Shown here piece by piece: positions 8,736 through 18,701 of a DNA stretch of 64,000 bases. The DNA comes from Alkalispirillum mobile (GTDB lineage: Bacteria > Pseudomonadota > Gammaproteobacteria > Nitrococcales > Halorhodospiraceae), in NCBI RefSeq assembly GCF_003664325.1, contig NZ_RCDA01000001.1, positions 186,001-250,000 on the forward strand, written 5' to 3'. The notes below the pieces were generated by a model. That model was given only the letters and a program-made list of their open reading frames with translations, ran no database searches and had not been told where the DNA came from. The position numbers and the translations under genes were made by a program. How positions within the stretch are numbered: position 1 is the stretch's first letter; each line of letters begins with the position of its first letter.

Positions 8736-9467
8736 ATGCGCGACCAGGTAGAAGACCAGCTTTCAGAGCAGCTTTCCGCGCTCACTGACGGCGAACTTTC
8801 CAAGGACGAGCTGCCCTTGGTACTGGCGAGGTTGGATGAATCCCCCGAACGCCGTTCACGGCTTGCCCGTTATTACTTGGCCCGTGATGGCCTGCAGCGG
8901 GGGGTGGCGGACGAGGTCGAACTGGGTCTTGCGGACCGGGTACGCGAGGCCATCCGCGATGAGCCGGCGCATCAGGTCAGGCACCGTACGGTCCCCGGAA
9001 GCCGCTACATCCGGCCGGTCGCCGGTTTGGCTCTGGCAGCCTCGGTGGCCATGGTAGGGGTCCTGGTCTGGCCGGGCAGCAGCATTGATGAGCCCGGTCA
9101 GGAGGTAGCCAGCGGCGATCCGGCCCCGCCCACGCCCGGTGCAAGCCAGGTCGCGGCCGTACCGGAGGTCCGGCCGGACATTGTCAGTAATGTCCCGGTG
9201 CAGTCACCGGAGCCGGCCGCACGTGAGGCGAGCTCGATGGCAGACGCCGGACAGCCAATGCTCTCGCCGGTGGCCACTGGCGGTACGGGGTCGCAGCCAC
9301 AGCAGGGCTTCAGTGCGGTGGCCAGCGGCGAGTGGGACACCCTCGACGGCAGTCAGGATCCGCTGCACAGGTACATGCTGAACCACGCCGAGCATGCGTC
9401 CACCGGCCACATGGGCGGTGTGTTGAACTACGTACGCATTACCGGCAATGAGAACGTCCGCGACTAG
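8736..9467 (+). CDS. rseA: Anti-sigma-E factor RseA/MucA
   Basis: Single-pass inner-membrane anti-sigma factor, 243 residues. The N-terminal cytoplasmic domain has the family opening EQLSALTDGEL...LARLDESPERRSRLARYYLARDGL that contacts the sigma factor. A membrane span lies at about 90-110 (VAGLALAASVAMVGVLVW), followed by a Pro/Ala-rich periplasmic linker and a C-terminal segment ending in YVRITGNE as in MucA. The start at 8736 lies 20 bases after rpoE. Its 3' end overlaps rseB by 20 bases. By homology it is cut by DegS/AlgW and RseP, which are not in this window. Confidence 0.92.
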   Translation: MRDQVEDQLSEQLSALTDGELSKDELPLVLARLDESPERRSRLARYYLARDGLQRGVADEVELGLADRVREAIRDEPAHQVRHRTVPGSRYIRPVAGLALAASVAMVGVLVWPGSSIDEPGQEVASGDPAPPTPGASQVAAVPEVRPDIVSNVPVQSPEPAAREASSMADAGQPMLSPVATGGTGSQPQQGFSAVASGEWDTLDGSQDPLHRYMLNHAEHASTGHMGGVLNYVRITGNENVRD

Positions 9468-10467
9468 GCGCTGGTGCCGCCACTGGTGGCTTCATGGGCT
9501 GGTTTTGCTGGCCCTTGGCCTCACCAGCGCCGGTATCTGGGCGGACGAGTCCGACCCGGAGGCGCTAAACCTGCTCAGGGAGACCGGTGAGCAGGCAGAG
9601 CATCTCCACTACCAGGGCATCTTGGTCTATCGACACGGCAGCGAGCTCGAGACGCTGCGCGTGATCCACCGGGGGGGCAGCGAGCAGGAGCGCAGCGAGC
9701 GCTTCTACAGCCTTACCGGCACCCCCCGCGAGGTCATCCGCAAGCCCGACGAGGTCATCTGCATCCTCCCCGATGCCGAGGCCGTTGTTGTGGACCGCCG
9801 GCAATTGCGCAATCCCATCTCCGAGGCCATACCGGACCGCCCCGAGACGCTGGACACCGCCTATCAAGTTAGCCTGGGCGGCATGGATCGCGTTGCCGGG
9901 CGTGACGCACAGACCGTGCTCATCGCCCCGCGGGACGAACTGCGCTACGGCCATAAACTCTGGATCGACCGCGAGCACGGACTGCTATTGCGCGCGGATC
10001 TCCTGGACGATCAGCACCAGGCGCTGGAGCAGGTGATGTTCACCGAGGTCTCGCTGGTGGAGTCCGTGCCGGATGCCTGGCTGGAGCCAGGTACCTCGGG
10101 CGAGAGTTTCAGCTGGCTTCGCCCTGACGAGCGGCCCGATTCGGATGCGGTTGAGCCTGCTTGGCAGATTGCGGAGCCGCCCCCTGGTTTCACTCTGATT
10201 TCCCACCGGCAGCGCCACCTCGCCGGCCATGATTATCCGGTAGAACACCTACACTTCAGTGATGGCCTGGCCTCGGTCTCGGTATACGTTTCGCCTAAAG
10301 AGGGCACCCGCGCCCGCGAACGCCGGGTCCGGTTGGGCCTGATGGGGGCGGTGCGCCTGCTCCGCGACGACGTGGTCATCACGGTCGTGGGCGAGGTCCC
10401 GCCGGTCACCCTCCATCGCTTTGCGGAGGGGCTGGCCGCAGCGAGCCCCCCGGAGGTGGAGCAGTGA
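9448..10467 (+). CDS. rseB: Periplasmic sigma-E regulator RseB/MucB
   Basis: Periplasmic protein that binds the RseA/MucA periplasmic domain and shields it from cleavage, releasing it when lipopolysaccharide or misfolded porin signals appear (known for E. coli RseB). 339 residues with an N-terminal signal peptide (hydrophobic core about 14-28, likely cleavage after GIWA). A LolA-like N-terminal domain (NYQG-type motif here HYQGILVYRHG) and a C-terminal MucB/RseB domain follow. The 20-base overlap with rseA suggests coupled translation. The GTGA overlap at its end couples it to mucC. Confidence 0.93.
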   Translation: MRTSATRRWCRHWWLHGLVLLALGLTSAGIWADESDPEALNLLRETGEQAEHLHYQGILVYRHGSELETLRVIHRGGSEQERSERFYSLTGTPREVIRKPDEVICILPDAEAVVVDRRQLRNPISEAIPDRPETLDTAYQVSLGGMDRVAGRDAQTVLIAPRDELRYGHKLWIDREHGLLLRADLLDDQHQALEQVMFTEVSLVESVPDAWLEPGTSGESFSWLRPDERPDSDAVEPAWQIAEPPPGFTLISHRQRHLAGHDYPVEHLHFSDGLASVSVYVSPKEGTRARERRVRLGLMGAVRLLRDDVVITVVGEVPPVTLHRFAEGLAAASPPEVEQ

Positions 10468-10901
10468 TTGAGCAGGAGGCCATGGTGCTGGCCCGGGAAG
10501 AGGGTAACGCCTGGGTGGAGGTGCGGCGGCAGAGCACCTGCAGTGGCTGTGCCGCGAGCGCAGGCTGTGGCACCGGGGCGCTGGGTCGCTGGCTCCCCGG
10601 TGGGACTACCCGGTTGCGGGTGGTCGACCCGATTGGCGTGCAACCCGGCCAGCGGGTGCTGCTAGCCATCCCCGACGGTGCGGTGCTGCGTGGCTCGGCG
10701 CTGCTCTACCTGGTGCCGTTGTTATGCCTGCTTGTCGGGGCACTCGCCGGGGAACAACTGAGTGCAGGTCTGGGTCTTAACGGTGACGGCCTGGCCATTC
10801 TGGGCGGTGTGCTGGGGTTGGTTGCAGGGTTCGGGGCGGCCCGTCGCTTGGGGCGCCGCAACCCAGTGGATCAACCCAGATTGGTGCGCCGCTGCGAATA
10901 A
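10464..10901 (+). CDS. rseC: RseC/MucC family membrane protein
   Basis: Inner-membrane protein of 145 residues with an N-terminal cysteine cluster (CSGCAASAGCGTG, four Cys) and two membrane spans (about 75-95 and 105-125), the RseC/MucC layout. In other bacteria RseC modulates sigma-E activity and links to the SoxR-reducing system; the cysteines suggest a redox or metal role. GTG start overlapping the rseB stop (GTGA). The gene sits between rseB and the mucD protease, as in Pseudomonas. Confidence 0.88.
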   Translation: MIEQEAMVLAREEGNAWVEVRRQSTCSGCAASAGCGTGALGRWLPGGTTRLRVVDPIGVQPGQRVLLAIPDGAVLRGSALLYLVPLLCLLVGALAGEQLSAGLGLNGDGLAILGGVLGLVAGFGAARRLGRRNPVDQPRLVRRCE

Positions 10902-10968
10902 TCGGGTTCCTTCCGGCGGGGCTGTTCCACTACATGGTCGCCGAACAGAACAAAGAGGTGTTGGGATA

Positions 10969-12414
10969 ATGAGATACGCCCGTAACTGGTCGTTGCCCGC
11001 ATTGGTTGCGTTGGCATTACTGGTGTTCGCCAGCCATGCCAACGCCGAATCCGTTCGTGCCGGGCTGCCGGACTTCACCGACCTGGTCGAAGAAAGCAGC
11101 CCTGCCGTTGTGAATATCAGCACCCGGCAGACCATGGAGGGACGCAGCGGTCGCGGGGTGCCGGAGCATTTTGACATCCCCGAGGATCACCCGCTGCGTG
11201 ATTTCATGGAGCGCTTCTTCGGTGAGGGCCGCGAGGGGCCGCCGGAGGGCCAGCGCCGTGGCCGTTCCCTGGGGTCCGGATTCATCATCTCCGACGACGG
11301 TTACGTCCTGACCAACCACCACGTCATTGACGGGGCCGACGAGGTCACCGTGCGCCTTAGCGACCGCAGCGAGTACATCGCCGAAGTGGTGGGCAGTGAT
11401 GAGCGCAGCGACGTGGCCGTGCTTAAGATCGACGCCGAAGACCTGCCCACCGTGCGCATTGGTGAGACCGGTGACCTGAAGGTGGGCGAGTGGGTGCTGG
11501 CCATCGGCTCGCCCTTCGGTTTCGAGCACTCGGTCACCGCAGGTATCGTCAGTGCCAAGGGCCGTAACCTGCCCAGCGGCAACTACGTGCCTTACATCCA
11601 GACTGACGTAGCGATCAACCCGGGCAACTCCGGGGGGCCGCTGTTCAACCTGGATGGCGAGGTGGTTGGCATCAACTCCCAGATCTACAGCCGCACCGGC
11701 GGGTTCATGGGCGTGTCGTTTTCCATCCCGATCGAGTTGGCGATGGACGTGGCCACCCAGTTGAAGGAGACGGGCCGGGTCGCGCGCGGTTGGCTCGGTG
11801 TGGTGATCCAGGATGTCACCCGCGACCTCGCCGAGTCCTTCGAGATGGACCGCCCGCGGGGTGCGCTGGTGGCCCAGGTGCTGTCCGACAGCCCGGCGCT
11901 GGAAGCCGACCTGAAGCCCGGGGATATCATTGTCGAGTTCGATGGTGAACCGGTGGAGACCTCCGGTAGCCTGCCGCCCATGGTGGGGGCCACGCCGGTG
12001 GGGTCGGAGATCCGGGTTAAGGTACTGCGGGAGGGCGATGAACACACCGTGGATGTGACCATCGGCGAACTCCCCGAAGAGCAGCGGGAACGCGCGCAAC
12101 GCGACCAGCGCGGCGAGCCGGAACCAGAGGAAGGCACCAGCGAACGACTGGGTCTGCGGCTTGAGCCGGCACCGGCCGAGCGGCTGCAGGAGCTGGGTGT
12201 AGACAGCGGTGTGCTGGTCCGGCGCGTGGAAAGCGGTCCGGCCCAGGAAGCGGGGATCCGCCGCGGTGACCTGATCACCGCGATAGACCAGCAGTCGGTG
12301 CGGGACGTCGAGCACTTCGGCGAGCTGGCGGACGAGCTGGAGTCCGGCCGCAACGTTCCGGTGTTGGTGTTGCGTGATGGCGGTGCCCGTTTCCTTGCGT
12401 TGCGGGTGCCCTGA
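10969..12414 (+). CDS. mucD: Periplasmic serine protease DegP/HtrA (MucD)
   Basis: Do-like endoprotease and chaperone for misfolded envelope proteins, 481 residues. The signal peptide covers residues 1-26 (cleavage after SHANA). The trypsin-like domain has His118 (NHHVI), Asp148 (ERSDVAVLK) and Ser221 (NPGNSGGP). Two PDZ domains follow (about 265-355 and 385-475). The start at 10969 is set by an AGAGGTG ribosome site and by the signal peptide; an in-frame codon 200 bases earlier would bury it. Last gene of the sigma-E cluster, giving the regulon its main protease. Confidence 0.96.
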   Translation: MRYARNWSLPALVALALLVFASHANAESVRAGLPDFTDLVEESSPAVVNISTRQTMEGRSGRGVPEHFDIPEDHPLRDFMERFFGEGREGPPEGQRRGRSLGSGFIISDDGYVLTNHHVIDGADEVTVRLSDRSEYIAEVVGSDERSDVAVLKIDAEDLPTVRIGETGDLKVGEWVLAIGSPFGFEHSVTAGIVSAKGRNLPSGNYVPYIQTDVAINPGNSGGPLFNLDGEVVGINSQIYSRTGGFMGVSFSIPIELAMDVATQLKETGRVARGWLGVVIQDVTRDLAESFEMDRPRGALVAQVLSDSPALEADLKPGDIIVEFDGEPVETSGSLPPMVGATPVGSEIRVKVLREGDEHTVDVTIGELPEEQRERAQRDQRGEPEPEEGTSERLGLRLEPAPAERLQELGVDSGVLVRRVESGPAQEAGIRRGDLITAIDQQSVRDVEHFGELADELESGRNVPVLVLRDGGARFLALRVP

Positions 12415-12421
12415 AGCGTGA

Positions 12422-12440
12422 AGCCGGCAGAAAACCGGCT
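12422..12440 (+). terminator. Weak hairpin after mucD
   Basis: AGCCGG (12422-12427) pairs with CCGGCT (12435-12440) around a 7-base loop. There is no following T run, so it is at best an attenuating hairpin between mucD and lepA. Confidence 0.3.
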
Positions 12441-12456
12441 CCGGAACAGGTAGAAT
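12428..12456 (+). promoter_or_regulatory. lepA: Possible lepA promoter
   Basis: TAGAAT (12451-12456, 5 of 6 to TATAAT) lies 17 bases after CAGAAA (12428-12433, 3 of 6 to TTGACA). It overlaps the hairpin after mucD and lies 84 bases before lepA. Only the -10 is persuasive. Confidence 0.28.
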
Positions 12457-12539
12457 GGGCGCGCTTCCGTCAGGAGGCGCGCCCGAATTCGTTCTCAGGG
12501 CCGCGCTTTCGGAGCCCAAACAGTCACAGCAGGGTGTAC

Positions 12540-14339
12540 ATGAAACGAATCCGAAACTTCTCCATCATCGCCCACATCGACCACGGCAAGTCGACGCTGG
12601 CGGACCGCTTCATCCAGAACAGCGGTGCACTCAGCAACCGGGAGATGTCCGAGCAGGTGCTCGACTCCATGGATCTGGAGCGTGAGCGCGGCATCACCAT
12701 CAAGGCGCAGAGCGTCTCGCTGGAATACAAGGCGAAGGACGGCGAGACTTACGAGCTGAATTTCATCGACACCCCGGGGCACGTGGACTTCTCCTACGAG
12801 GTCTCGCGTTCACTCTTTGCTTGTGAAGGGGCGCTGCTGGTGGTGGATGCCTCCCAGGGCGTGGAGGCGCAAAGCGTGGCCAACTGCTACACGGCGGTGG
12901 ACCAGGGGTTGGAGATCATCCCCGTACTCAACAAGATCGACCTGCCATCGGCCGATTCCGAGCGGGTGATCCAGCAGATCGAGGAGATCATCGGCCTCGA
13001 CGGCGAGGAGGCGCTGAAGATTAGTGCCAAGACCGGCGAGGGCATCGACGAACTGCTGGAAGCGCTGGTGGAACGGGTGCCAGCGCCCAAGGGCGACCCG
13101 GAGGCACCGCTCAAGGCGCTGATCATGGACTCCTGGTTTGACAATTACCTGGGCGTGGTCGCGCTGGTCCGCGTCTTTGACGGCGAGCTGAAAAAGGGTG
13201 ACCGGATCCGCGTGATGTCCACCCAGCGGGAGTTCCAGGTGGATGAGCTGGGCTTCTTCACCCCCAAACGGGTGCTGCGGGACAAGCTGGCTACCGGCCA
13301 AGTCGGTTTCGTCGTGGCCGGCATCAAGGACATCGACGGCGCGCCGGTAGGGGATACCCTTACCCTGGCGCAGCGGCCCGCGAGCGAGCCGGTACCGGGG
13401 TTCAAAAAGGTGCAGCCGCGGGTGTTCGCCGGTGTCTTCCCGACCAGCTCGGACGACTTCGAAAACTTCCGCACCGCGCTCGAGAAGCTGCGGCTCAACG
13501 ATGCCTCGCTCCACTTCGAACCGGAAACCTCCCAGGCCTTGGGCTTTGGGTTCCGTTGCGGTTTCCTCGGCATGCTCCACATGGAGATCATCCAGGAACG
13601 GTTGGAGCGGGAGTACAACCTGGACCTGATCACCACCGCGCCCACCGTGGTGCACGAGGTGGAGACCACCGACGGGGAGACGCTCTACATCCACAACCCC
13701 TCGGAGCTGCCAGCGCCGAACAAGATCGAGGAGATCCGTGAGCCCATCATCGAGGCCAGCATCCTGGTGCCCGAAGAGCACGTGGGCAATGTGATCAAGC
13801 TCTGCGTGGAGAAGCGTGGGGTGCAGAAGGAAATGCAGTACGTGGGCAACCAGATCTCCCTGGTATACGAGATGCCCATGGCGGAGGTGGTGCTGGATTT
13901 CTTCGACCGGCTCAAGTCTGTCTCCCGCGGCTTTGCTTCATTCGACTACGAGTTCAAGCGCTTCCAGGCCGCCAACCTGGTCAAGGTCGACGTGATGATC
14001 AACGGGGACAAGGTCGATGCGCTCGCGGTTATCGTGCACCGGGAACACGCCCAGAGCCGGGGCCGGGAGCTCACCGAGAAGCTGAAGGAGATCATCCCGC
14101 GGCAGATGTTCGAGGTGGCGATCCAGGCAGCGATCGGGAACCACATCATCGCCCGCAGCACCGTAAAGGCCCTGCGCAAGAACGTCACCGCCAAGTGCTA
14201 CGGGGGCGACATCAGCCGCAAGCGCAAGCTGCTGGAGAAGCAGAAGGCGGGCAAGAAGCGGATGAAGCAGGTGGGCAAGGTTGAGATCCCGCAGGAGGCC
14301 TTTCTCGCCGTCCTGCAGGTGGACAACAAAAAATCATAG
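12540..14339 (+). CDS. lepA: Elongation factor 4 (LepA)
   Basis: Ribosome-bound translational GTPase of 599 residues, the same length as E. coli LepA. G1 is [10 protein letters not shown]3 is DTPGHVDF and G4 is NKIDLP. The EF-G-like domains and the LepA-specific C-terminal domain ([17 protein letters not shown]) follow. The ATG at 12540 is preferred over the in-frame GTG at 12534, because AGCAGGG lies at proper distance from the ATG and [19 protein letters not shown] matches the family N-terminus. The lepA-lepB-rnc-era-recO-pdxJ-acpS order is a classic conserved cluster. Confidence 0.98.
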   Translation: MKRIRNFSIIAHIDHGKSTLADRFIQNSGALSNREMSEQVLDSMDLERERGITIKAQSVSLEYKAKDGETYELNFIDTPGHVDFSYEVSRSLFACEGALLVVDASQGVEAQSVANCYTAVDQGLEIIPVLNKIDLPSADSERVIQQIEEIIGLDGEEALKISAKTGEGIDELLEALVERVPAPKGDPEAPLKALIMDSWFDNYLGVVALVRVFDGELKKGDRIRVMSTQREFQVDELGFFTPKRVLRDKLATGQVGFVVAGIKDIDGAPVGDTLTLAQRPASEPVPGFKKVQPRVFAGVFPTSSDDFENFRTALEKLRLNDASLHFEPETSQALGFGFRCGFLGMLHMEIIQERLEREYNLDLITTAPTVVHEVETTDGETLYIHNPSELPAPNKIEEIREPIIEASILVPEEHVGNVIKLCVEKRGVQKEMQYVGNQISLVYEMPMAEVVLDFFDRLKSVSRGFASFDYEFKRFQAANLVKVDVMINGDKVDALAVIVHREHAQSRGRELTEKLKEIIPRQMFEVAIQAAIGNHIIARSTVKALRKNVTAKCYGGDISRKRKLLEKQKAGKKRMKQVGKVEIPQEAFLAVLQVDNKKS

Positions 14340-14351
14340 GACGACAAGGCC

Positions 14352-15125
14352 GTGCATCTCGATTTCGAACTCCTGCTGGTCCTGCTCACCCTGTTCACGG
14401 GCGTGATCTGGGCCTGGGACCGCTTCTACCGGCGCAAGCGAGTGCCCGAGGACCAGCGGCACGAGCCGCCACCCTGGTACATCGACTTCCCCAAGTCGTT
14501 GTTTCCGGTGATCCTGGCCGTGCTCTTGATCCGCGGCTTTGTCGCCGAGCCGTTCCGGATTCCGTCCGGGTCCATGGTGCCGACCCTGCTGACCGGTGAC
14601 TTCATCCTGGTCAACAAGTCGTCCTACGGTCTGCGGTGGCCGGTGCTCGGCACCCGGATTATCGGCAACGGGGCGCCGGAGCGCGGCGAAGTGGCGGTTT
14701 TCAAATACCCCGTAGATCCCTCGCAGGACTACATCAAGCGGGTGGTTGGGCTGCCCGGCGATACCATCGAGTACCGGAACAAGACCCTTTACGTGAACGG
14801 AGAGGCCGTGGCGCAAGAGGAGATCGGTCAGTATGACGGTCTGCATGCGGACAGCCTGGCCACGCTGCACCGGGAAACCCTGGATGCGGGCGACTACAAA
14901 GTGCTGGTGCACGAGCGGTCGCCATCCGGTGAATTGGATGCGGTGGAGGTGCCCGAAGGGATGTACTTCACCATCGGTGATAACCGCGACCGCAGTGCCG
15001 ATAGCCGCATGTGGGGCTTCGTGCCGGACGAGTACCTGGTGGGCCGGGCATTCCTTATCTGGATGAGCTGGGACGTGCATAATAACCGGGTGGATTGGGG
15101 GCGGATCGGGGAAGGCATCCAGTGA
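14352..15125 (+). CDS. lepB: Signal peptidase I
   Basis: Inner-membrane enzyme that removes signal peptides from exported preproteins. 257 residues with two N-terminal membrane spans (about 5-22 and 50-64) and the catalytic domain in the periplasm. The Ser-Lys dyad is Ser74 (PSGSMVPT) and Lys130 (DYIKRVVGLPGD); box E is GDNRDRSADSR. GTG start, 12 bases after lepA. Confidence 0.97.
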   Translation: MHLDFELLLVLLTLFTGVIWAWDRFYRRKRVPEDQRHEPPPWYIDFPKSLFPVILAVLLIRGFVAEPFRIPSGSMVPTLLTGDFILVNKSSYGLRWPVLGTRIIGNGAPERGEVAVFKYPVDPSQDYIKRVVGLPGDTIEYRNKTLYVNGEAVAQEEIGQYDGLHADSLATLHRETLDAGDYKVLVHERSPSGELDAVEVPEGMYFTIGDNRDRSADSRMWGFVPDEYLVGRAFLIWMSWDVHNNRVDWGRIGEGIQ

Positions 15126-15163
15126 CCCCGCAGGACGGCAGACACAGCACAGGGGAGCAGCGC

Positions 15164-15550
15164 ATGGATAGCAGGATGAGTATGCATCGTCAGCGGGGTA
15201 TCGGTTTCTTCGGGATCATCGCCCTGATCGCGATCGTGGGCTTTATCGGGCTGCTGGCGGTCCGGATGGTGCCGGTCTACATGGAGGCCAACACCGTACG
15301 CAGTATCATGCAGAGCATGCAGGATGATACGGACTTGCGCGGTGCGTCTTCCCGCGACATCCGCCAGCGCCTGAACCGCCAGTTCCAGGTCAACAATGTC
15401 AGTGGCCCCGACCTGGATGAGGACCTTGAGTTCGAGTCCGTCTCGGGGGGCACCTCGGTGGTATTGAGTTACGAGGTGCGTTTCCCGGTGGTGGCCAATC
15501 TGGATGGCATCGCGTCCTTCGAAGCCTCAGCCGTGGTGCCGCGCGACTGA
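15164..15550 (+). CDS. DUF4845 single-pass membrane protein
   Basis: Small protein (128 residues) of the DUF4845 family that commonly sits between lepB and rnc. A basic N-terminus, MHRQRGIGFFGII, leads into one membrane span (about 14-33), followed by a soluble domain facing the periplasm or cell surface. The pilin-like opening (GIGFFG) recalls type IV pilin signal regions, but no clear peptidase site was seen. AGGGGAG ribosome site before the ATG at 15164. Its stop overlaps the rnc start by one base. Function unknown. Confidence 0.8.
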   Translation: MDSRMSMHRQRGIGFFGIIALIAIVGFIGLLAVRMVPVYMEANTVRSIMQSMQDDTDLRGASSRDIRQRLNRQFQVNNVSGPDLDEDLEFESVSGGTSVVLSYEVRFPVVANLDGIASFEASAVVPRD

Positions 15551-16236
15551 TGTCGTCCCCGAAAGAGGCCCTGCAAACGCAACTGGGGTACCGGTTCAGT
15601 AACCCCGATCTGCTGGACGAGGCGCTGACCCACCGGAGCGTCAGCGGGCCGGATAACGAGCGGCTCGAGTTCCTGGGTGACGGTATCCTCAATTTCGTTA
15701 TCGCCGATGAGCTCTTCCACCGGCGCCCCGATGCCACGGAGGGGGTGCTGAGCCGCTTACGGGCAACCCTTGTCAACGGCCGTACGCTCGCCGAATTGGG
15801 TCGTCAGCTGGATCTCGGACCGTCGCTTCGGCTGGGCGGTGGCGAGATGAAAAGCGGCGGCCAGCGGCGCAATTCCATCCTGGCCGATGCCGTGGAGGCG
15901 CTTTTCGGCGCTGTCTACCTGGACGGTGGTTTCCAGGCCAGTCGCCAGGCGATTCTCAGCCTCTACGCGGAGCGGCTGAACACGCTGCCCACGGAGAGAG
16001 AACTCAAGGATCCGAAGACCCGCCTGCAGGAGCACCTGCAGGCGGTGCGCAGGCCATTGCCCCGGTATGAGGTGCTGGATGTCACCGGCAAGTCCCACGA
16101 TCAGCTCTTCCGGGTGGCGTGCACGCTCCAGGATGATCAGGTGAGTGCCGAGGGTGAGGCAGGTAGTCGACGCAAGGCGGAGCAACAGGCCGCGCAGGTG
16201 ATGCTGCGCCGGCTGGAGGGTAAAGATGAGCAATGA
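15550..16236 (+). CDS. rnc: Ribonuclease III
   Basis: Double-strand-specific endoribonuclease for rRNA and mRNA processing, 228 residues. The signature NERLEFLGDGIL holds Glu40 and Asp44, and the second acidic pair lies in LADAVEALFGAVYLDGG. A double-stranded-RNA-binding domain occupies about 155-225 (KTRLQEHLQ to RRKAEQQAAQVML). Gly replaces the common Ser of the signature (GDGIL for GDSIL), a tolerated change. It overlaps DUF4845 by 1 base and era by 11. Confidence 0.97.
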   Translation: MSSPKEALQTQLGYRFSNPDLLDEALTHRSVSGPDNERLEFLGDGILNFVIADELFHRRPDATEGVLSRLRATLVNGRTLAELGRQLDLGPSLRLGGGEMKSGGQRRNSILADAVEALFGAVYLDGGFQASRQAILSLYAERLNTLPTERELKDPKTRLQEHLQAVRRPLPRYEVLDVTGKSHDQLFRVACTLQDDQVSAEGEAGSRRKAEQQAAQVMLRRLEGKDEQ

Positions 16237-17173
16237 CACCATGCGTCCGGAGCAGGGTCCGGCGATGACCGAGGGTGGTCTGCCGATGATCCGTTGCGGG
16301 CACGTGGCCCTGGTGGGGCGGCCAAACGTGGGTAAGTCCACGCTGCTCAACCAGTTGTTGGGTGAGAAGATCAGTATTGTCACCCGCAAGCCGCAAACCA
16401 CCCGGCAGCGCATCCTCGGCGTACGCCACCTGGATGGCGCCCAGATCATCTACGTGGACACGCCGGGGCTCCATCAACGCCGGGACAAGGCGCTGAACCG
16501 TTACCTCAACCGCACCGCGGCCAGCGCCCTGTCCGACGTGGACCTGGTCGTTTTCCTGGTGGATCGGTTGCATTTCAAGCCGGAGGACGAGGCGGTGCTG
16601 GAGCGGCTGAAGCGCGTGAAAGTACCGGTCATACTGGCGATCAACAAGGTGGACCGGCTCAAGGACAAGGCGCAGCTGTTGCCGCACATGGAGTGGCTCA
16701 CCCAACAGCACGATTTTGTCGAGGTGATCCCGCTGTCCGCGCTGAAGGGCGAGAACCTGGCCCCGTTGGACGAGGCGATCCTGCGCCAGCTCCCGGAGTC
16801 ACCGCCGCTGTTCCCCGAGGATTACGTCACCGACCGCAGCCCCCGGTTCCGCATCGCCGAACTGATCCGGGAACAGCTGATGCGCCACCTGGGCGAGGAA
16901 CTGCCCTACGCCACTGCGGTGGAGGTGGAAGCGCTGGACCAGGAAGAGGGATTGACGCGGATCAGCGGTCTGATCTGGGTGGAGCGCCCGGGGCAAAAGG
17001 CCATCGTGATCGGCGACGGGGGGCAGCGGCTCAAGGTGATCGGCTCCCGTGCCCGTAAAGAGATTGAGCGTTTTCTGGGCACCCGGGTCTACCTCAAGCT
17101 CTGGGTCAAGGTCCGCGAGGGGTGGTCCGACGACGAGCGGGCCCTGCAGAGCCTGGGCTACGAGGGCGACTGA
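16226..17173 (+). CDS. era: GTPase Era
   Basis: Ras-like GTPase with a KH domain that binds 16S rRNA and helps small-subunit maturation. 315 residues. G1 GRPNVGKST, G2 TTRQRILG, G3 DTPGLH and G4 NKVDRL; the C-terminal KH domain holds GQKAIVIGDGGQRLKVIGS. The N-terminus is about 20 residues longer than E. coli Era if the ATG at 16226 is used; ATGs at 16244 or 16265 are alternatives. Overlaps rnc by 11 bases, as in many rnc-era pairs. Confidence 0.96.
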   Translation: MSNDTMRPEQGPAMTEGGLPMIRCGHVALVGRPNVGKSTLLNQLLGEKISIVTRKPQTTRQRILGVRHLDGAQIIYVDTPGLHQRRDKALNRYLNRTAASALSDVDLVVFLVDRLHFKPEDEAVLERLKRVKVPVILAINKVDRLKDKAQLLPHMEWLTQQHDFVEVIPLSALKGENLAPLDEAILRQLPESPPLFPEDYVTDRSPRFRIAELIREQLMRHLGEELPYATAVEVEALDQEEGLTRISGLIWVERPGQKAIVIGDGGQRLKVIGSRARKEIERFLGTRVYLKLWVKVREGWSDDERALQSLGYEGD

Positions 17174-17177
17174 CCCT

Positions 17178-17930
17178 ATGTCCGGCAGCCGGGTTCAGCT
17201 GCAGCCGGCCTGGGTGTTGCACCGCCGCCCCTGGAGCGAAAACAGCCTGATCGTCGAGCTCTTCAGCCAGGATTACGGCCGTATCGGCGTGATGGCGCGG
17301 GGTGGCCGGAGCGGCAAGCGCTGGCGCGGTCTGCTTGAGCCCTTCACCCCGTTGCTGGCCAGCTGGCAGGGCCGGGGTGAGCTTCGGACCCTCTCCGGGG
17401 CGGAGCCCGGGGCCGGGCGGCCCCTGCTTACCGGTGCGGCGTTGGCCAGCGGCTTCTATCTCAACGAACTGCTCATGCGCCTGCTACGTCGGGACGACCC
17501 CCATCCTGAACTCTATCCGGTATATGGCGAGGCGCTGTCCGGCCTCCCGGATGAGGCAGTGCTGCGCCGGTTCGAGTGCGCGCTGCTGGGTGCGCTCGGT
17601 TACGGACTGATGCTCGATGAGGATCTTGAAGGCGGCCCTGTGCAAGCCGGGGGGGTCTATCGGTATCATCTGGAGCATGGCCCGGAACGCCTGGTCGATT
17701 CCGAAGTGCACAATGACGGCGACGGGTTGCGGATCCGGGGCGAGACGCTACTGGCCCTGGCCGGCCGGATGCCATTGGCCGGGGAGACGGTGCTCCGGGA
17801 AGCGCGACGCCTGATGCGCGCCGCGCTGGCCCTGTACCTGGGCGAGCGCCCCCTGCAGAGCCGAGTGCTGTACCGCCAGTTGGCCGGCAAACCGCGGCGC
17901 GCCGCTCCCGGCCCGACCACCGATCACTGA
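17178..17930 (+). CDS. recO: DNA repair protein RecO
   Basis: RecF-pathway mediator that anneals DNA and loads RecA, 250 residues. The N-terminal OB-fold carries the usual AWVLHRRPWSENSLIVELFSQ...GRIGVMARGGR pattern and is followed by a helical domain with FYLNELLMRLLRRDD. Zinc cysteines are absent, as in many gammaproteobacteria. The ATG at 17178 follows the era stop by 4 bases. In-frame upstream codons would run inside era and are rejected. Confidence 0.92.
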   Translation: MSGSRVQLQPAWVLHRRPWSENSLIVELFSQDYGRIGVMARGGRSGKRWRGLLEPFTPLLASWQGRGELRTLSGAEPGAGRPLLTGAALASGFYLNELLMRLLRRDDPHPELYPVYGEALSGLPDEAVLRRFECALLGALGYGLMLDEDLEGGPVQAGGVYRYHLEHGPERLVDSEVHNDGDGLRIRGETLLALAGRMPLAGETVLREARRLMRAALALYLGERPLQSRVLYRQLAGKPRRAAPGPTTDH

Positions 17931-17945
17931 ACCAGGAGGACGCCT

Positions 17946-18701
17946 GTGCCCGAACATGACCCCATGGACCGTACCCTGCTGCTGGGGGTCAACATCGACC
18001 ACGTGGCCACACTGCGCCAGGCGCGCGGGACAGCCTATCCGGACCCGGTGCAGGCGGCGTTTGTGGCGGAGCAGGCGGGTGCCGACCTGATCACCGTGCA
18101 CCTGCGCGAGGACCGCCGCCACATCCAGGACCGGGACGTGGAACTGCTGTCACAGACCATCCAGACGCGGATGAACCTGGAGATGGCGGTCACCGAGGAG
18201 ATGCTGGGGATTGCCACCCGGCTGAGGCCTTCGGACTGTTGCCTGGTGCCTGAGCGTCGCGAGGAACTCACTACCGAGGGTGGGCTCGATGTGCTGGCCC
18301 AGCCGGAACGCATTGCCGAGGCCTGTGCCCGACTTGGCGAGGCGGGCACCCGGGTCTCGCTGTTCATTGACCCGGAGCCGGCCCAGGTGGAGGCCGCCGC
18401 GCGGGTCGGCGCGCCGGTGGTGGAGCTGCATACCGGTGCCTGGGCCGAGGCCGCTAACCCGCGCGATGCGCAGCTGGAGTTGGAGCGGTTGCGGTCTGCG
18501 GTGGCGCATGGCCTGCAATGCGGCCTTCAGGTCAACGGCGGGCACGGACTTCACTTTCACAACGTCCAGCCGGTGGCCGCCATCACCGGCATCAAGGAAC
18601 TGAATATCGGGCACGCCATTATCGCCCGCGCGGTCTTCTCCGGGCTGGGCGGTGCGGTGGCCGAGATGAAACGGCTGATGCAGGAGGCGCGGCAGACATG
18701 A
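17946..18701 (+). CDS. pdxJ: Pyridoxine 5'-phosphate synthase
   Basis: TIM-barrel enzyme condensing 3-amino-2-oxopropyl phosphate with deoxyxylulose 5-phosphate to pyridoxine phosphate (vitamin B6). 251 residues. [36 protein letters not shown]-type motif MNLEMAVT, and the C-terminal NGGHGL...[14 protein letters not shown] are family signatures. GTG start with AGGAGG six bases before. Its sugar substrate comes from Dxs, also encoded in this window (50.4-52.3 kb). Overlaps acpS by ATGA. Confidence 0.97.
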   Translation: MPEHDPMDRTLLLGVNIDHVATLRQARGTAYPDPVQAAFVAEQAGADLITVHLREDRRHIQDRDVELLSQTIQTRMNLEMAVTEEMLGIATRLRPSDCCLVPERREELTTEGGLDVLAQPERIAEACARLGEAGTRVSLFIDPEPAQVEAAARVGAPVVELHTGAWAEAANPRDAQLELERLRSAVAHGLQCGLQVNGGHGLHFHNVQPVAAITGIKELNIGHAIIARAVFSGLGGAVAEMKRLMQEARQT